A stretch of DNA of 64,000 nt from Cryobacterium adonitolivorans (GTDB lineage: Bacteria; Actinomycetota; Actinomycetes; Actinomycetales; Microbacteriaceae): NCBI RefSeq assembly GCF_004402695.1, contig NZ_SOFL01000036.1, positions 1 through 64,000 on the forward strand. The letters are read 5' to 3'. A model generated the notes under the pieces. The model did not search any database and was not told the origin of the DNA. It saw only the letters and a program-made list of their open reading frames with translations. Both the position numbers and the translations under genes were made by a program. Within the stretch, counting starts at the first letter, position 1. Each line of letters opens with the position of its first letter. Of the stretch, positions 15,352 through 24,552 are shown piece after piece.

Positions 15352-16890
15352 ATGGCGATCTCACCGAGTAACGCGGGCGCCACCGAGCGGCGGGACCGTA
15401 CGGTATTCGCTTCGACAGCGGCCGTGATAGCCCTGGCCGCGACGCTCGTGTCGTTGGCCGGCTCCTGGATTCCTTCGCTCTGGGGCGATGAAGCGGCCAG
15501 CATCATGTCCGCCAGCCGGAGCATTCCGAGCTTGGTCGCTATGCTCGGAACCGTCGATGCTGTGCACGGCGCCTACTACCTGGGGCTGCACGCGTGGATT
15601 GCCGTTTTCGGCGCCTCCCCGTTCTCGGTACGCCTGCCCAGCGCCCTCGCCGTTGGCATCACTGTCGCCGCGGTGATGGTCATTGCGCGGCGCTTGGGGA
15701 ACGTGCGCGTGGCGGTCGCCGCCGGGGTCATCTGTGCGGTGATTCCTCGGGTCACCTACATGGGCTCGGAAACGAGGTCCTCGGCCTTCGCTGCAGCGAT
15801 CGTCGCCTGGCTCACGGTGGTCCTCTTATCCCTCCTCGGTCAGCAGACGCCAGCTCGCCGTTGGTGGGTCGCCTATGGCGTCCTCCTCACAGTCGGCATC
15901 TACGTATTCATATATATCGTGCTGATCATCATCGCGCACGCGCTGATTCTTTTGAGCGTTGAGGTGCCTCGCCGGCGTCTCATCGGCTGGGTGAAAACCG
16001 TCACGGTCGCAGTTGCCGCTACCCTGCCGGTCTTCGTCTGGGCCGTACTCGAACGTGGCCAGGTCACGTTCCTCGGGCATCGAAATGAAATTACCCCCTA
16101 TAAACTTCTGGTGTCGCTGTGGTTCGGCCAACCGCTCTTCGCCGTGGTGGCCTGGACCCTCCTGGTGTTGGCGTTGGTCGCGGGTACGACCATCCGGTTG
16201 CGAGGTCCTCAGGCGCCGTTGGCGACGGTCCGTTTGTCCCAACTCAGTGTTCTGGCAACAAGCTGGTTGCTGGTTCCCGCCGTGCTCCTCATCGGCGGGT
16301 CATCGCTCGTGCCCGTCTACACGGCCAGGTACCTCTCGTACTGCGCCCCCGCCGCATCGCTGCTGATGGCGATCGGTTTGGATTGGGTGACCCAGCGTCG
16401 CCCGCGGGCCATGGCCGCAGGCCTACTAGTGATCGTGCTGTGTGCCACCCCGGCCTGGCTCGCGCAGCGGCAGCCGATCGCGAAGAACAACAGCGACTTC
16501 GCCCAGACCAGCGCGATCATCGCCGCGCACGCCGTACCCGGAGACGCAATCGCCTTCGACGAGTCGGTGCGCCCATCTCGAAGGCCTAGGCTTGCGCTTC
16601 ACCTGTACCCAACCGCTTTTGTCGGGCTCAACGATGTCACCCTCCAGGTCCCCTACCAGGAAGGCACCAGCTGGCATGACTTGGCATACTCCCTGTCAGA
16701 TGCGGCGACGCTCGGTCGGTTCGACGGAGTACACCGTCTGTGGCTGATTGAGCGCTCCAACGGCGGCACACCCGACACCTATGGCCAGGCGACCCTTGCG
16801 GCGTTGGGATACACCGCAGTTCACCGCCATTACACCCACCGCAGTGTCATTTTCGAGTATGTTGACCGTCGAATTATCGCGACGCGGTGA
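15352..16890 (+). CDS. GT-C membrane glycosyltransferase (PMT/ArnT-like)
   Basis: About 512 residues with 11-13 membrane segments. The first outer loop has SLWGDEAASI, the acidic D-E motif found in polyprenyl-phosphate-sugar-dependent GT-C enzymes (GT39/GT83, as in ArnT), and a GSETRS segment follows in the next loop. A soluble C-terminal region of about 120 residues is outside the membrane. It would transfer a sugar from the lipid carrier made by the divergent GT2 gene to an envelope acceptor. The ATG at 15352 is preferred over a TTG at 15331 since box D lies at the conserved 24-base distance from it. Confidence 0.8.
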   Translation: MAISPSNAGATERRDRTVFASTAAVIALAATLVSLAGSWIPSLWGDEAASIMSASRSIPSLVAMLGTVDAVHGAYYLGLHAWIAVFGASPFSVRLPSALAVGITVAAVMVIARRLGNVRVAVAAGVICAVIPRVTYMGSETRSSAFAAAIVAWLTVVLLSLLGQQTPARRWWVAYGVLLTVGIYVFIYIVLIIIAHALILLSVEVPRRRLIGWVKTVTVAVAATLPVFVWAVLERGQVTFLGHRNEITPYKLLVSLWFGQPLFAVVAWTLLVLALVAGTTIRLRGPQAPLATVRLSQLSVLATSWLLVPAVLLIGGSSLVPVYTARYLSYCAPAASLLMAIGLDWVTQRRPRAMAAGLLVIVLCATPAWLAQRQPIAKNNSDFAQTSAIIAAHAVPGDAIAFDESVRPSRRPRLALHLYPTAFVGLNDVTLQVPYQEGTSWHDLAYSLSDAATLGRFDGVHRLWLIERSNGGTPDTYGQATLAALGYTAVHRHYTHRSVIFEYVDRRIIATR

Positions 16891-17058
16891 CCTCCTTGAC
16901 AGCACGTTCACGAACCAGGATAGAGCTCGGCAATATGGTTAGGCGAGGTCGATGAGCGCCGATAGCCCAGTTCAGCTGCTTCGAGCTGGTGGCCCCGCAT
17001 CCGCTTTGCGCAGTTAACCATCGGGTGAGCCGTGGAGCGTCGGGTACATGGGCTCGGT

Positions 17059-18003
17059 TCACGGCTGCCACTCAGGCACGGTCAGTGTGACGGTTGTTCC
17101 GGACCGGGGTTCTGAGACGAGGGTCACCTTTCCATGGTGCGCGGAAATGATTTGTTTCACTAGCGGGAGGCCTAGTCCGAAACCGGGTGTGTTTCTGGCG
17201 TCCTGTGCGCGCCAAAAGCGATCGAAGGCGTGGGCGGATTCTGTTGGGGTCATACCCACGCCGTTGTCCCTGACCAGGATTTGGGCGAACTTCCCGGCCG
17301 CGGAGACAACGATCTGAATGCTTCCGGATTCATTTGTGAATTTGACTGCATTGTCGACGAGATTGGTCAGCGCGCGAGTGAGCAGTTCCGCTGATCCATT
17401 GACAAGCACAGTGCGCGTATCGCTCGCGGTGATTCTGGCGCCAGATGCCTTGTGGTTCTGGACAACACTGTGAGCTATTTCGTTGAGCGATACGGGCTGG
17501 AAGGTCACTTCAAGTTCTTCGGCGCTCTCCCGGGTCAGCAGGAGCAGGTCGTTGGTCAATCTGGTGAGGCCTTCGGCGGCTTCCAGCGCTGTCGACATTG
17601 CTGCTTGATACTGAGCCGGAGTTCGCGATCGCGAGAGGGCAAGTTCGAGTTCACCCTGGATAACGCTCAGCGGGCTGCGAAACTCGTGTGATGCCCCGTC
17701 GACGAACCTCTGTTGAAGCTCGTAGCTGCGCCGGATGGGGGCCAGCGCACCCCGGGCCATGAGGTAGCTCGAAATGGGCAGGAGGATGACGAGAATCGCG
17801 TATCCGGTGGTGAGCCCCATGCGCAGGTTATCGAAGCCTTGTTCGGCGACGTTCAGTGATGACTGGCCGTCCAGTTCGGCAGCATCGAAGTCGAATGCTC
17901 CGGTGACGAACGAGTAGATGCCCAGTGCGAAAACGCCGAACAAGATCAGCTGTACGAGGGTATAAGTGAGGGTCAACCGGATCAGCGCGCGGCGGAAAAT
18001 CAT
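17059..18003 (-). CDS. sensor histidine kinase beside an ABC exporter
   Basis: A 314-residue kinase with two membrane segments (about 8-32 and 64-88) and an outer loop of about 30 residues. H106 lies in DGASHEFRSPLS; N box NLVDNAVKF, G1 RDNGVGM and G2 GFGLGLP follow. The ATG overlaps the regulator's stop (18000-18003). Its neighbours on the same strand are the response regulator, a lipoprotein and a three-gene ABC transporter, suggesting it controls that exporter in response to envelope stress or a toxic compound; that link is contextual. Confidence 0.9.
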   Translation of the reverse strand: MIFRRALIRLTLTYTLVQLILFGVFALGIYSFVTGAFDFDAAELDGQSSLNVAEQGFDNLRMGLTTGYAILVILLPISSYLMARGALAPIRRSYELQQRFVDGASHEFRSPLSVIQGELELALSRSRTPAQYQAAMSTALEAAEGLTRLTNDLLLLTRESAEELEVTFQPVSLNEIAHSVVQNHKASGARITASDTRTVLVNGSAELLTRALTNLVDNAVKFTNESGSIQIVVSAAGKFAQILVRDNGVGMTPTESAHAFDRFWRAQDARNTPGFGLGLPLVKQIISAHHGKVTLVSEPRSGTTVTLTVPEWQP

Positions 18004-18680
18004 GTGTCTGCTGCGATCACGTAGCCGGCCCCGCGGCGGGTTTCAATAATTTCGACCTCACCTGACAAGGTCAGTTTCTGTCTGAGGTAACGGATGTATG
18101 TCTGCACAACGTTGCTATAGCCGTCGTAGTTGCTGTCCCAGGCGTGCGTGATCAGTTCGGACGAGCTGATGATCTGACCTGCGTTCCGCATGAGATATTC
18201 CAGAACGGCAAACTCCTTGGCGGTCAACACAATGGTTCGCCCGTTTCTGGTTGCTGTGCGTGTTGCGGGGTCGAGCGCGACTCCTTGTGCTCGCAAAATG
18301 GGCGCTTGGGCGCGGGGCGCCCGCCGCAGCAGTGCCCGAACACGAGCTAAGAGCTCAACAAGGTGGAAGGGTTTAACGAGGTAATCGTCTGCCCCGGCAT
18401 CTAGTCCTTCCACTCTTCTTCGTGTCGAATCCAGTGCGGTCAACATGAGTATCGGGATGTCTTGGTTGAGGTCGCGAATGCGGGCGCATACGTCCATCCC
18501 ACCGCGCGGAAGACCGGGCAGCATCAGGTCAAGGACGACGAGATCGTACGTCTCAATTTCGAACGCCTCAACACCCGCCGGGGCTGTGTGGACGACATCC
18601 ACGGCGTACCCACCCTCTTGGAGCGTACGTCGGACGACGTCCGCGATCCGGACGTCGTCCTCCACCACAAGTAGTTTCAT
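18000..18680 (-). CDS. OmpR-family response regulator beside an ABC exporter
   Basis: A 226-residue regulator with EDD (7-9), D51 in VVLDLMLPG and KPFHLVEL, then a winged helix with NVVQTYIRYLRQKL and RRGAGYVI. The output domain is of the common actinobacterial TcrA/MprA sort and differs from the regulators at 9809 and 23836, so it is unlikely to share their boxes. Only 21 bases separate its start from the lipoprotein gene stop, so it may be transcribed with the ABC operon. Confidence 0.9.
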   Translation of the reverse strand: MKLLVVEDDVRIADVVRRTLQEGGYAVDVVHTAPAGVEAFEIETYDLVVLDLMLPGLPRGGMDVCARIRDLNQDIPILMLTALDSTRRRVEGLDAGADDYLVKPFHLVELLARVRALLRRAPRAQAPILRAQGVALDPATRTATRNGRTIVLTAKEFAVLEYLMRNAGQIISSSELITHAWDSNYDGYSNVVQTYIRYLRQKLTLSGEVEIIETRRGAGYVIAADT

Positions 18681-18701
18681 AAAAGGTCCTCGCCGGCCAG
18701 G

Positions 18702-19277
18702 CTAATCTGCCGCATCTCCTGCTCCAGACCCCTTGGTCGCTGTGGCGTTGGCCACCTGAACCCCGGCAGCGCTTACTTCAATGGTGAAGTCCACCTGATT
18801 CTTGGAACTTCGGTAGATGCTAAACGTGTTTTCCGGGAAGTGACCAGGACCAGCTTCTCCGTCAAACGACAGCGTACTCGTCGCCCCCGGAGCGAGAGTG
18901 AACCCAGTCAACGCCTGATAGTAGGCCTCGCTTTGACCAGTCGTCACGTCTGTCATAACGTAATAGGTCTCAAAAGATGACAGCTCACTGGTCGAGTCGT
19001 TACGCACGGTCACTTGAAGTCGGTCGTCGATCGCCGTCTTGGTTGCGGGATCCACGTTGTCTTCCGCGGCCGCGGACAGGATCGTCAATCCCGGAGCGGT
19101 GCTCGCGTTGACAATCGGGTTCGAGTTCACGGGCAGCACTGTGGCCGTTGATGCTCCTGAGCCAGCCGCTAGGGAGCTGGCCGGAGTCGGAGCAGAGGTA
19201 GCTGATTGGCAGCCGGCCAGCCCGAGGACTGATAGGGACGCCACCAGGGCAACGGGAATGAGCAGGGGTCGTTTCAT
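18702..19277 (-). CDS. secreted lipoprotein of the ABC exporter operon
   Basis: A 191-residue lipoprotein with lipobox LAGC (Cys about 22), a Ser/Ala/Thr-rich linker and a beta-rich domain that resembles FxLYD/DUF-type immunoglobulin-like folds: RLQVTVRNDSTSELSSFETYYVMTD-style strands followed by a glycine-rich turn. The start MKRPLLIPV at 19277 is chosen because a signal peptide begins there and ATG overlaps the permease stop (ATGA); a longer frame to 19373 lies inside the permease. It may help the exporter at the outer face. No specific family is claimed. Confidence 0.7.
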   Translation of the reverse strand: MKRPLLIPVALVASLSVLGLAGCQSATSAPTPASSLAAGSGASTATVLPVNSNPIVNASTAPGLTILSAAAEDNVDPATKTAIDDRLQVTVRNDSTSELSSFETYYVMTDVTTGQSEAYYQALTGFTLAPGATSTLSFDGEAGPGHFPENTFSIYRSSKNQVDFTIEVSAAGVQVANATATKGSGAGDAAD

Positions 19278-20245
19278 GAGATTTTCCTTTGCAGATTGCG
19301 TCGGGTGGTAAACCCGACGGCGAATGTCACGGAGGCGAGGATCGCCGCCGCGAGTGTGATGGCGTAGCCCCACATGTCAGCCCACACCAGTCCCAGGGGC
19401 TGCTGGTTGTATTTGTCCTTGATGCCCAGGAAAGCGAAGGAGAGCCGCTCGAAGTGCTTAGTTATCGATGAGACCTCCAGCCCATTGCGGATGCTGTCGA
19501 AAACGGCGAAGTTCGCGAGCACTTTCAACTCGTCGGGCTTTTGGATTTGAAGCGTGGCGAACAACCCACCGGGGACCTGATTGTCGGGGTCCATGGTGTC
19601 GCCGATCTGGGGAATGATCAGCACGAACACCAGCCACACCACAATGGCCACGATGAGGCCGGTGCTGAGTCTGTGTGACAGTGCAGTGATGCCGATCGCC
19701 AGCGCGCTCCAGAACAACAAATACAGCCAGGCCACCACAGCGGCAATGAGGATGCGTGCGATATCGATCCCCTGCAGCGGCGCATTTCCGATCACCAGGA
19801 TGGCAACCGTGGTCGTCACCGTCAGCAGTGCGACGACAATGAACCAGACAACCGCAAGGCCCAGCACCTTGCCTGCGGGAATCGCAAAACGACCCACTGG
19901 CCGGCTCAACAAAAGCTGAAGGGTGCCCCGGTACTTCTCCTTGGCCACAGTTCCGTATCCCAGAACAATGGCGAACAATGCCCCGAGGATTTCCAGGTAC
20001 TCGACGCCGCCGCGCAGCAACTGCAGCGGAAAGAGTTGAGGGGCCGCCGGTACGGTCGTGCTGCCGCTTGCAGCCAACTGCTGCACATACAGGTTATAGG
20101 CGTCCAGTTGGGTGCGGAAGCTTGCCGCCGCTACGCCCACCGAGATTAGGGTCGCCACCGCAAGAAAGGCGATGAGCACCGCAAAAAGTCGGTCGCGGCG
20201 CAGGTCGAGAAGTTCTTTTTGCGCGATCACCCATGTGCTACTCAT
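19274..20245 (-). CDS. ABC-2 type permease (second of pair)
   Basis: About 323 residues with six membrane segments and a large outer loop between the first and second, as in NosY/ABC-2 permeases; GTLQLLLSRPVGRFAIPAGK is the cytoplasmic coupling segment typical of that group. The ATG at 20245 overlaps the end of the other permease gene by 8 bases; an upstream GTG at 20254 is possible. It forms an exporter with the permease at 20238 and the ATPase at 21134. Substrate is unknown. Confidence 0.82.
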   Translation of the reverse strand: MSSTWVIAQKELLDLRRDRLFAVLIAFLAVATLISVGVAAASFRTQLDAYNLYVQQLAASGSTTVPAAPQLFPLQLLRGGVEYLEILGALFAIVLGYGTVAKEKYRGTLQLLLSRPVGRFAIPAGKVLGLAVVWFIVVALLTVTTTVAILVIGNAPLQGIDIARILIAAVVAWLYLLFWSALAIGITALSHRLSTGLIVAIVVWLVFVLIIPQIGDTMDPDNQVPGGLFATLQIQKPDELKVLANFAVFDSIRNGLEVSSITKHFERLSFAFLGIKDKYNQQPLGLVWADMWGYAITLAAAILASVTFAVGFTTRRNLQRKIS

Positions 20246-21137
20246 TGAGACCACTCCTCATTCGGCTGCGCGGGGTTGCCGCGACGATGACCATCATTAC
20301 GGCCAGGACTCCTACAAGGATGAGAATGCTGAAGGCAGCGTTCCCTGTCACGGCGGTGTCCTGCAGGATGATGCTGGATGCGGTCTTGAACTGCTCCGTC
20401 ATCGATACAGGACCGGTGACCATGGACACAATGTCGAAGTAGCCACCCGTTGAACTCACAGCTGGGACAGGGTTGAGCAGCGAAACCGGTCGCGCCGCCG
20501 TGCCGATTTGTGGGAGTACGAAGGCGACTGCGCTCCAAATCACGAACGGCACCAGAAGCGCGGTTGTTTCCTGCTTGCTTCTGAGGCCGGTGAGCATTCC
20601 CAATAACGCGAACGTCGTGAGTAAAACCCAGGACAGCAGGGCAAAGCCAATCACACGCCCGGTATCAGCCCAGCCCAGTGGCGCTCCATTGATGACGCTG
20701 ATGATCACCCAGCTGACGAAAAAGCTGATCCCAATCGATGCTGCGAGCACCACCCCAAGCCCGGCCAGCTGTCCAAGAAGTCGGCTGACAGATCCCACGG
20801 GCCGGCTGAGGACAAGGTCAGTAGTCGCTGCTTTGCGATCCCGCAGAGTCGCCTGGACTCCCAGAACGATGGCCATCAGAGAACCAATCAACACCACGTA
20901 AATGACGGCGTTGCGCAGGTAGTACAGCGGAGTCACCCCGGCGAACGGGTTTGGCGCGGTTGTCAAACCGTCTGCAACGACTTTTTCGTAAACGCCGGTG
21001 ACAGTTCGGTTGGTAACCCACCCGATGATGGACGACGCGATGATCATCCCAATGAATACGAAGAGCAGCAGATGTGCGGTGCGGGCACGACGGGTGGTGA
21101 GCATCTCGTGTCCAGCGCTGACCAGGAATGTGTTCAC
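20238..21137 (-). CDS. ABC-2 type permease (first of pair)
   Basis: About 299 residues, six membrane segments, with a RDRKAATTDLVLSRPVG coupling segment matching its partner at 19274. The GTG at 21137 is chosen because it overlaps the ATPase stop (GTGA) and the first membrane segment follows 20 residues later; the longer frame to 21269 would lie inside the ATPase gene. The two permeases are distant relatives of one another and so likely form a heterodimer. Confidence 0.82.
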   Translation of the reverse strand: MNTFLVSAGHEMLTTRRARTAHLLLFVFIGMIIASSIIGWVTNRTVTGVYEKVVADGLTTAPNPFAGVTPLYYLRNAVIYVVLIGSLMAIVLGVQATLRDRKAATTDLVLSRPVGSVSRLLGQLAGLGVVLAASIGISFFVSWVIISVINGAPLGWADTGRVIGFALLSWVLLTTFALLGMLTGLRSKQETTALLVPFVIWSAVAFVLPQIGTAARPVSLLNPVPAVSSTGGYFDIVSMVTGPVSMTEQFKTASSIILQDTAVTGNAAFSILILVGVLAVMMVIVAATPRSRMRSGLNE

Positions 21138-21871
21138 GATACGTGCCCCGACTCCAACCGAAAGTAGATCTCCTCCAGCGATTCCTCGCCAGGGAAGTCC
21201 GCGAGGGTTCTGGCCAGCGTGTCCTGGTGCACGAGCTTTCCATTTCGAAGGATTCCGATGCTCGTGCACGTCTTAGTCACCTCAGAGAGAAGGTGCGTGT
21301 TCATGAAGATCGTCATGCCGAACTCGGCGTTCAATCGCACAATCGTCTCGCGTAAGGTGCGAACCCCTTCTGGATCCAGCCCCGATGTTGGCTCGTCGAG
21401 AAACAGCACCGACGGCGAGTGGAGGATCGCCTGAGCGATCCCGACACGCTGACGCATGCCCTTGCTAAACGTCCCCACCCGCTGCCGATCATGTCCTTCG
21501 AAATCAAGGATCCGCAACACATCATGGATGCGCTGGTCCGGACGCCGCAAGCCCGACAACCGGGCGAAGAACCTCAGGTTCTCCATCAGGGTGAGATTGT
21601 CGTAGAACTGGACGTTCTCCGGTAGATATCCAATCGCCGCCCGCACGCCCATGGCGTCAGCGGTCACGCTGTGACCAGCCACTTCCGCGTTTCCCCGAGT
21701 CGGCTCGAGCAGAGTGGTCAAAACATTCACGGTGGTTGTTTTGCCGGCACCGTTGTGGCCGAGCAGCCCGAATACCTCGCCGATCCCGACCGCTAAGGAC
21801 AACGCATCAAGCGCTACCCCTGAACCGTACGACTTCGACAGATTGTCGGTCGCGATTGCTGATTTTGTCAT
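21134..21871 (-). CDS. ABC transporter ATP-binding protein
   Basis: A 245-residue ATPase: Walker A GHNGAGKTT, Q-loop followed by ENVQFYDNLTLMENL, signature FSKGMRQRVGIAQ, Walker B VLFLDEPTSGLDPEG and switch His in THLLSE. The signature and LTGIPLD-free layout are close to NosF/CcmA-type ATPases partnering ABC-2 permeases. The ATG at 21871 (MTKSAIATDNLSKSYG) fits the family start; the frame extends further upstream without homology. It heads an operon of ATPase, two permeases and a lipoprotein, followed by the two-component genes. Confidence 0.88.
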   Translation of the reverse strand: MTKSAIATDNLSKSYGSGVALDALSLAVGIGEVFGLLGHNGAGKTTTVNVLTTLLEPTRGNAEVAGHSVTADAMGVRAAIGYLPENVQFYDNLTLMENLRFFARLSGLRRPDQRIHDVLRILDFEGHDRQRVGTFSKGMRQRVGIAQAILHSPSVLFLDEPTSGLDPEGVRTLRETIVRLNAEFGMTIFMNTHLLSEVTKTCTSIGILRNGKLVHQDTLARTLADFPGEESLEEIYFRLESGHVS

Positions 21872-22582
21872 GCTACCGACCGTATTCAGGCCATCGTGAG
21901 ACCACGATGAGAGCACCTATTTGCGGCCGCCGGGCCTCACCACCTGTGGCCAGAACCACTTCTCAGCTGGAGCACCTCCCGCCGGCACCCCGCCTCGAGG
22001 GCTTTCAGTCACGTGCGAAAGAATCCCCCAGGGCAAGACGAATGGTGGTCAAAGCGAACATGGAAGACACCCTCTGCACTGCGTATCAGGTTCGGGCTTC
22101 AACGCTCGCCTCGTATATGGAATGATGGCCGGTGCTTAACAGCGTCCTCGGCGGACTCGTCCTACTGTGGCTCACACTCATCCGGGTACTCATCTAAACC
22201 TCACGCGGGCAGGCAGAGAAAATCAAACTGTTCGACGCCCTCCGCCTCGGTCCCGACGTGGGGCGGGCCACCAACCGCCTCGCCCCCGACCCGACCGTCC
22301 AGCGTGTATGCAGACAAATTCGGCAGCTGGAGACACGGCATTACCTCGGCAAAGGTTGTGTCCACATCAGCGGCGTGCTTTTCGGCTTCTCATTATTGCC
22401 TCGTCAACGTGAGAAGCCACCGTGGGAAGGTCAGTGAGCCGCGTGCCTTTCTCCGGGCATCGGCGCAATGCGGAGCCAAACGGGCTCGCGGCACTACACG
22501 CTACGCTCCGGCCCGGTCGCAACAGTGTCCGACTGACATAGCGCCCCCGGATGCGCCCGTATTCAAGACGTGGCGGCGGGCT
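21872..22582. other. about 710 bases without an intact gene; degenerate ORF at 22132-22437
   Basis: The only gene-like signal is on the plus strand: a frame from GTG 22132 encodes a membrane-like segment (VLGGLVLLWLTLIRVLI), meets TAA at 22195, then stays open in the same frame to a TGA at about 22435 with a charged stretch (GQAEKIKLFDALRLGPDVG, RQIRQLETRHYLG). It reads like a small protein with a premature stop, but I do not recognise it. The rest holds the divergent promoter for the ABC operon and nothing else I can support. Confidence 0.35.
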
Positions 22583-23839
22583 TCAGCCGAGCCTTAGCGG
22601 GATGCGAACGATGACTGCTGCGCCGCTGCCCGCTGACGAGTCGATCGTGACGTTTCCTTGGTGCCGGCGAGTGATCTCGGCGACAATCGAGAGGCCCAGG
22701 CCATAATGCCGTGAATTCTTCGTCCTTTCCCCTCGGGTGCTCCGGCTACTTGCGAACCGGTCGAACGCGTTCTCGACAATGTCGGGTGCGAAGCCGGCGC
22801 CGTCGTCTGTGACCCGCGCGATGGCCTGGCGATTGTCCTGGGTGATGGTAACGATGACTGCCGCGCTGGCGTGATCGATTGCGTTCGTCGTCAGCGCGAC
22901 GACCAGTCTGAGCAGGGCGGCCTGGGACCCTGAGACGATTACAGGCTTGCTGGAGCCGTCGCGCCGCAGGGTGACGCTGTGGGCAGAGGCCTCGTCCTGC
23001 AGCAGGGCAATTGCCCGGTCGGCCGTGGCAGCCAAGTCGACCGGTATCGGTTCGGCGACGCTTCTCGGGTCTGCGGCGATCAGGAGGTCATCGAGGATCC
23101 CCGTGAGCGCCCGGGAGTCGCTCACGATCTCATCGACAGCATCGGTCACATCCGCGGGCACACCGGTTTGGTCGCGGCGTCGGAGCAGCTGGGCCCGGGT
23201 GGTCAGCAGGGTGAGCGGGGTGCGGAGTTCGTGACTGGCATCGGCGACGAACCGGCGCTGCAACGCGAGTGCGTCGGCGAGTGGACGAATCGCCCGGCGG
23301 GCCATCCAGTAAGCCGCGATCGCGGACACGGCAAGGGCCACAATCCCTGCGACCAGCAGGGCGGCGCGCAACCGGTTGAGTTCTTCGTCGTTTTCGTGTT
23401 GGTTGACGGCCACTTGCACCACGCGGGCGTCGCCTCCCCGACCGGTCTGGGTCGTCGTGAGCATCAGGTAGTGCTGGCCGTCGATCGCTCGACGGCTGCG
23501 CTCGTCGGCGCCCCCCGCGCTCACGCTCTCGATCGCCTCGGCGTCGAGCAGGCCAGACGGCAGGCTGGGCGACGACATCATCCGGGTGCCGTCCACGATC
23601 GACACATAGGTGCCTTCCGGGGCGTCTTGCGGGGAGTCCAGCCCCGCCGCGGTGGCCAGTGTCTGCCCTGCGGACTCGGCCACGCTAGCGCTCACCAACG
23701 CGAACACCATCCCGCCCACGATCAGCAGCATCGCGAGCATCAGGGAGGTGAACTGGGTGGTAAGGCGCAGAGCGGCTCCGCGCAGGCTATCAGTGTGTGC
23801 GGGCGGGCGAGACCGGGCTCGGTGCGGCGGGCGCGTCAT
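22583..23839 (-). CDS. sensor histidine kinase of the flavin-electron-transfer operon
   Basis: A 418-residue kinase. Membrane segments at about 33-55 and 160-180 bracket an outer sensor region of about 105 residues. H203 in ADASHELRTPLT is the phospho-acceptor; a DDGAGF G1 box and YGLGLSI G2 box follow. It is the last gene of a minus-strand run with overlapping junctions that starts at the ferric-reductase-like gene, so it probably senses a redox-related or metal signal outside the cell. The downstream side (below 22583) has no gene. Confidence 0.88.
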   Translation of the reverse strand: MTRPPHRARSRPPAHTDSLRGAALRLTTQFTSLMLAMLLIVGGMVFALVSASVAESAGQTLATAAGLDSPQDAPEGTYVSIVDGTRMMSSPSLPSGLLDAEAIESVSAGGADERSRRAIDGQHYLMLTTTQTGRGGDARVVQVAVNQHENDEELNRLRAALLVAGIVALAVSAIAAYWMARRAIRPLADALALQRRFVADASHELRTPLTLLTTRAQLLRRRDQTGVPADVTDAVDEIVSDSRALTGILDDLLIAADPRSVAEPIPVDLAATADRAIALLQDEASAHSVTLRRDGSSKPVIVSGSQAALLRLVVALTTNAIDHASAAVIVTITQDNRQAIARVTDDGAGFAPDIVENAFDRFASSRSTRGERTKNSRHYGLGLSIVAEITRRHQGNVTIDSSAGSGAAVIVRIPLRLG

Positions 23840-24552
23840 GAGACCGGACCGAGCCGGTAACCGATGCCTCGCACCGTGTGGATTGCTGACCGGCCGAGTT
23901 TCTTGCGGAGGTAGTGCACGTACGTGTCGACCACCCCGAGATCGTCGGCGTCGGGGAACACGCCGGCAAGCAAGTCGGAACGTTCGAAGACCTGCTGCGG
24001 CCGCCGGGCCAGGCGCTCGAGCAGCTCGGCCTCCCGCGCGGACAGGCTGAGCACGGTACCCCCGGTGGTGGTCACCGTGCGGCTGCCGGTGTCGAGGTTG
24101 CCACCCGGTACGGCGAGGACCGGAATGGTGCTTGTGTGCCGACGCAGCAGTGCCCTGATCCGGGCGAGCAGTTCGTCGATGTCGAACGGTTTGGCCAGGT
24201 AGTCCTCTGCTCCACGGTCGAGCCCTTCGACGCGGTCGGCCGGATTGCCCAGGGCCGAGAGCACGAGCGCCGGCGTGAGCACGCCTTTGCTCCTCAGCCG
24301 GGTGAGCACGTCCAGCCCATCCATCACGGGCAGGCCCCGGTCAAGCAGGATCACGTCGAAAGGCTGGGTGAGGCCTTCGTGCAGCGCGCGCTGGCCGTCA
24401 CGGGCGATGACGGTGTCGTAACCCTCGTTGGTGAGCAGTTGATCGAGCATCCTCACGAGACGAGCGTCGTCTTCGACGAGCAGCACCCTCGGATGTTCGG
24501 CCATGTTCGTAGTATATGGATCCATCGTCTCGTCGCGACCGGGGCCAGTCAT
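23836..24552 (-). CDS. OmpR-family response regulator of the flavin-electron-transfer operon
   Basis: Up to 238 residues; EDD (27-29), D71 in LLDRGLPVMDG and KPFDIDEL, then a winged helix with VVDTYVHYLRKK and RGIGYRLG. The start could be 24552 (overlapping the ApbE stop), or the ATG at 24525 or 24504, the last giving the usual family length. The recognition region is close to that of the regulator at 9809, and the operon promoter region carries a similar TCTT-type repeat, suggesting the two regulators read related boxes. Confidence 0.88.
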   Translation of the reverse strand: MTGPGRDETMDPYTTNMAEHPRVLLVEDDARLVRMLDQLLTNEGYDTVIARDGQRALHEGLTQPFDVILLDRGLPVMDGLDVLTRLRSKGVLTPALVLSALGNPADRVEGLDRGAEDYLAKPFDIDELLARIRALLRRHTSTIPVLAVPGGNLDTGSRTVTTTGGTVLSLSAREAELLERLARRPQQVFERSDLLAGVFPDADDLGVVDTYVHYLRKKLGRSAIHTVRGIGYRLGPVS

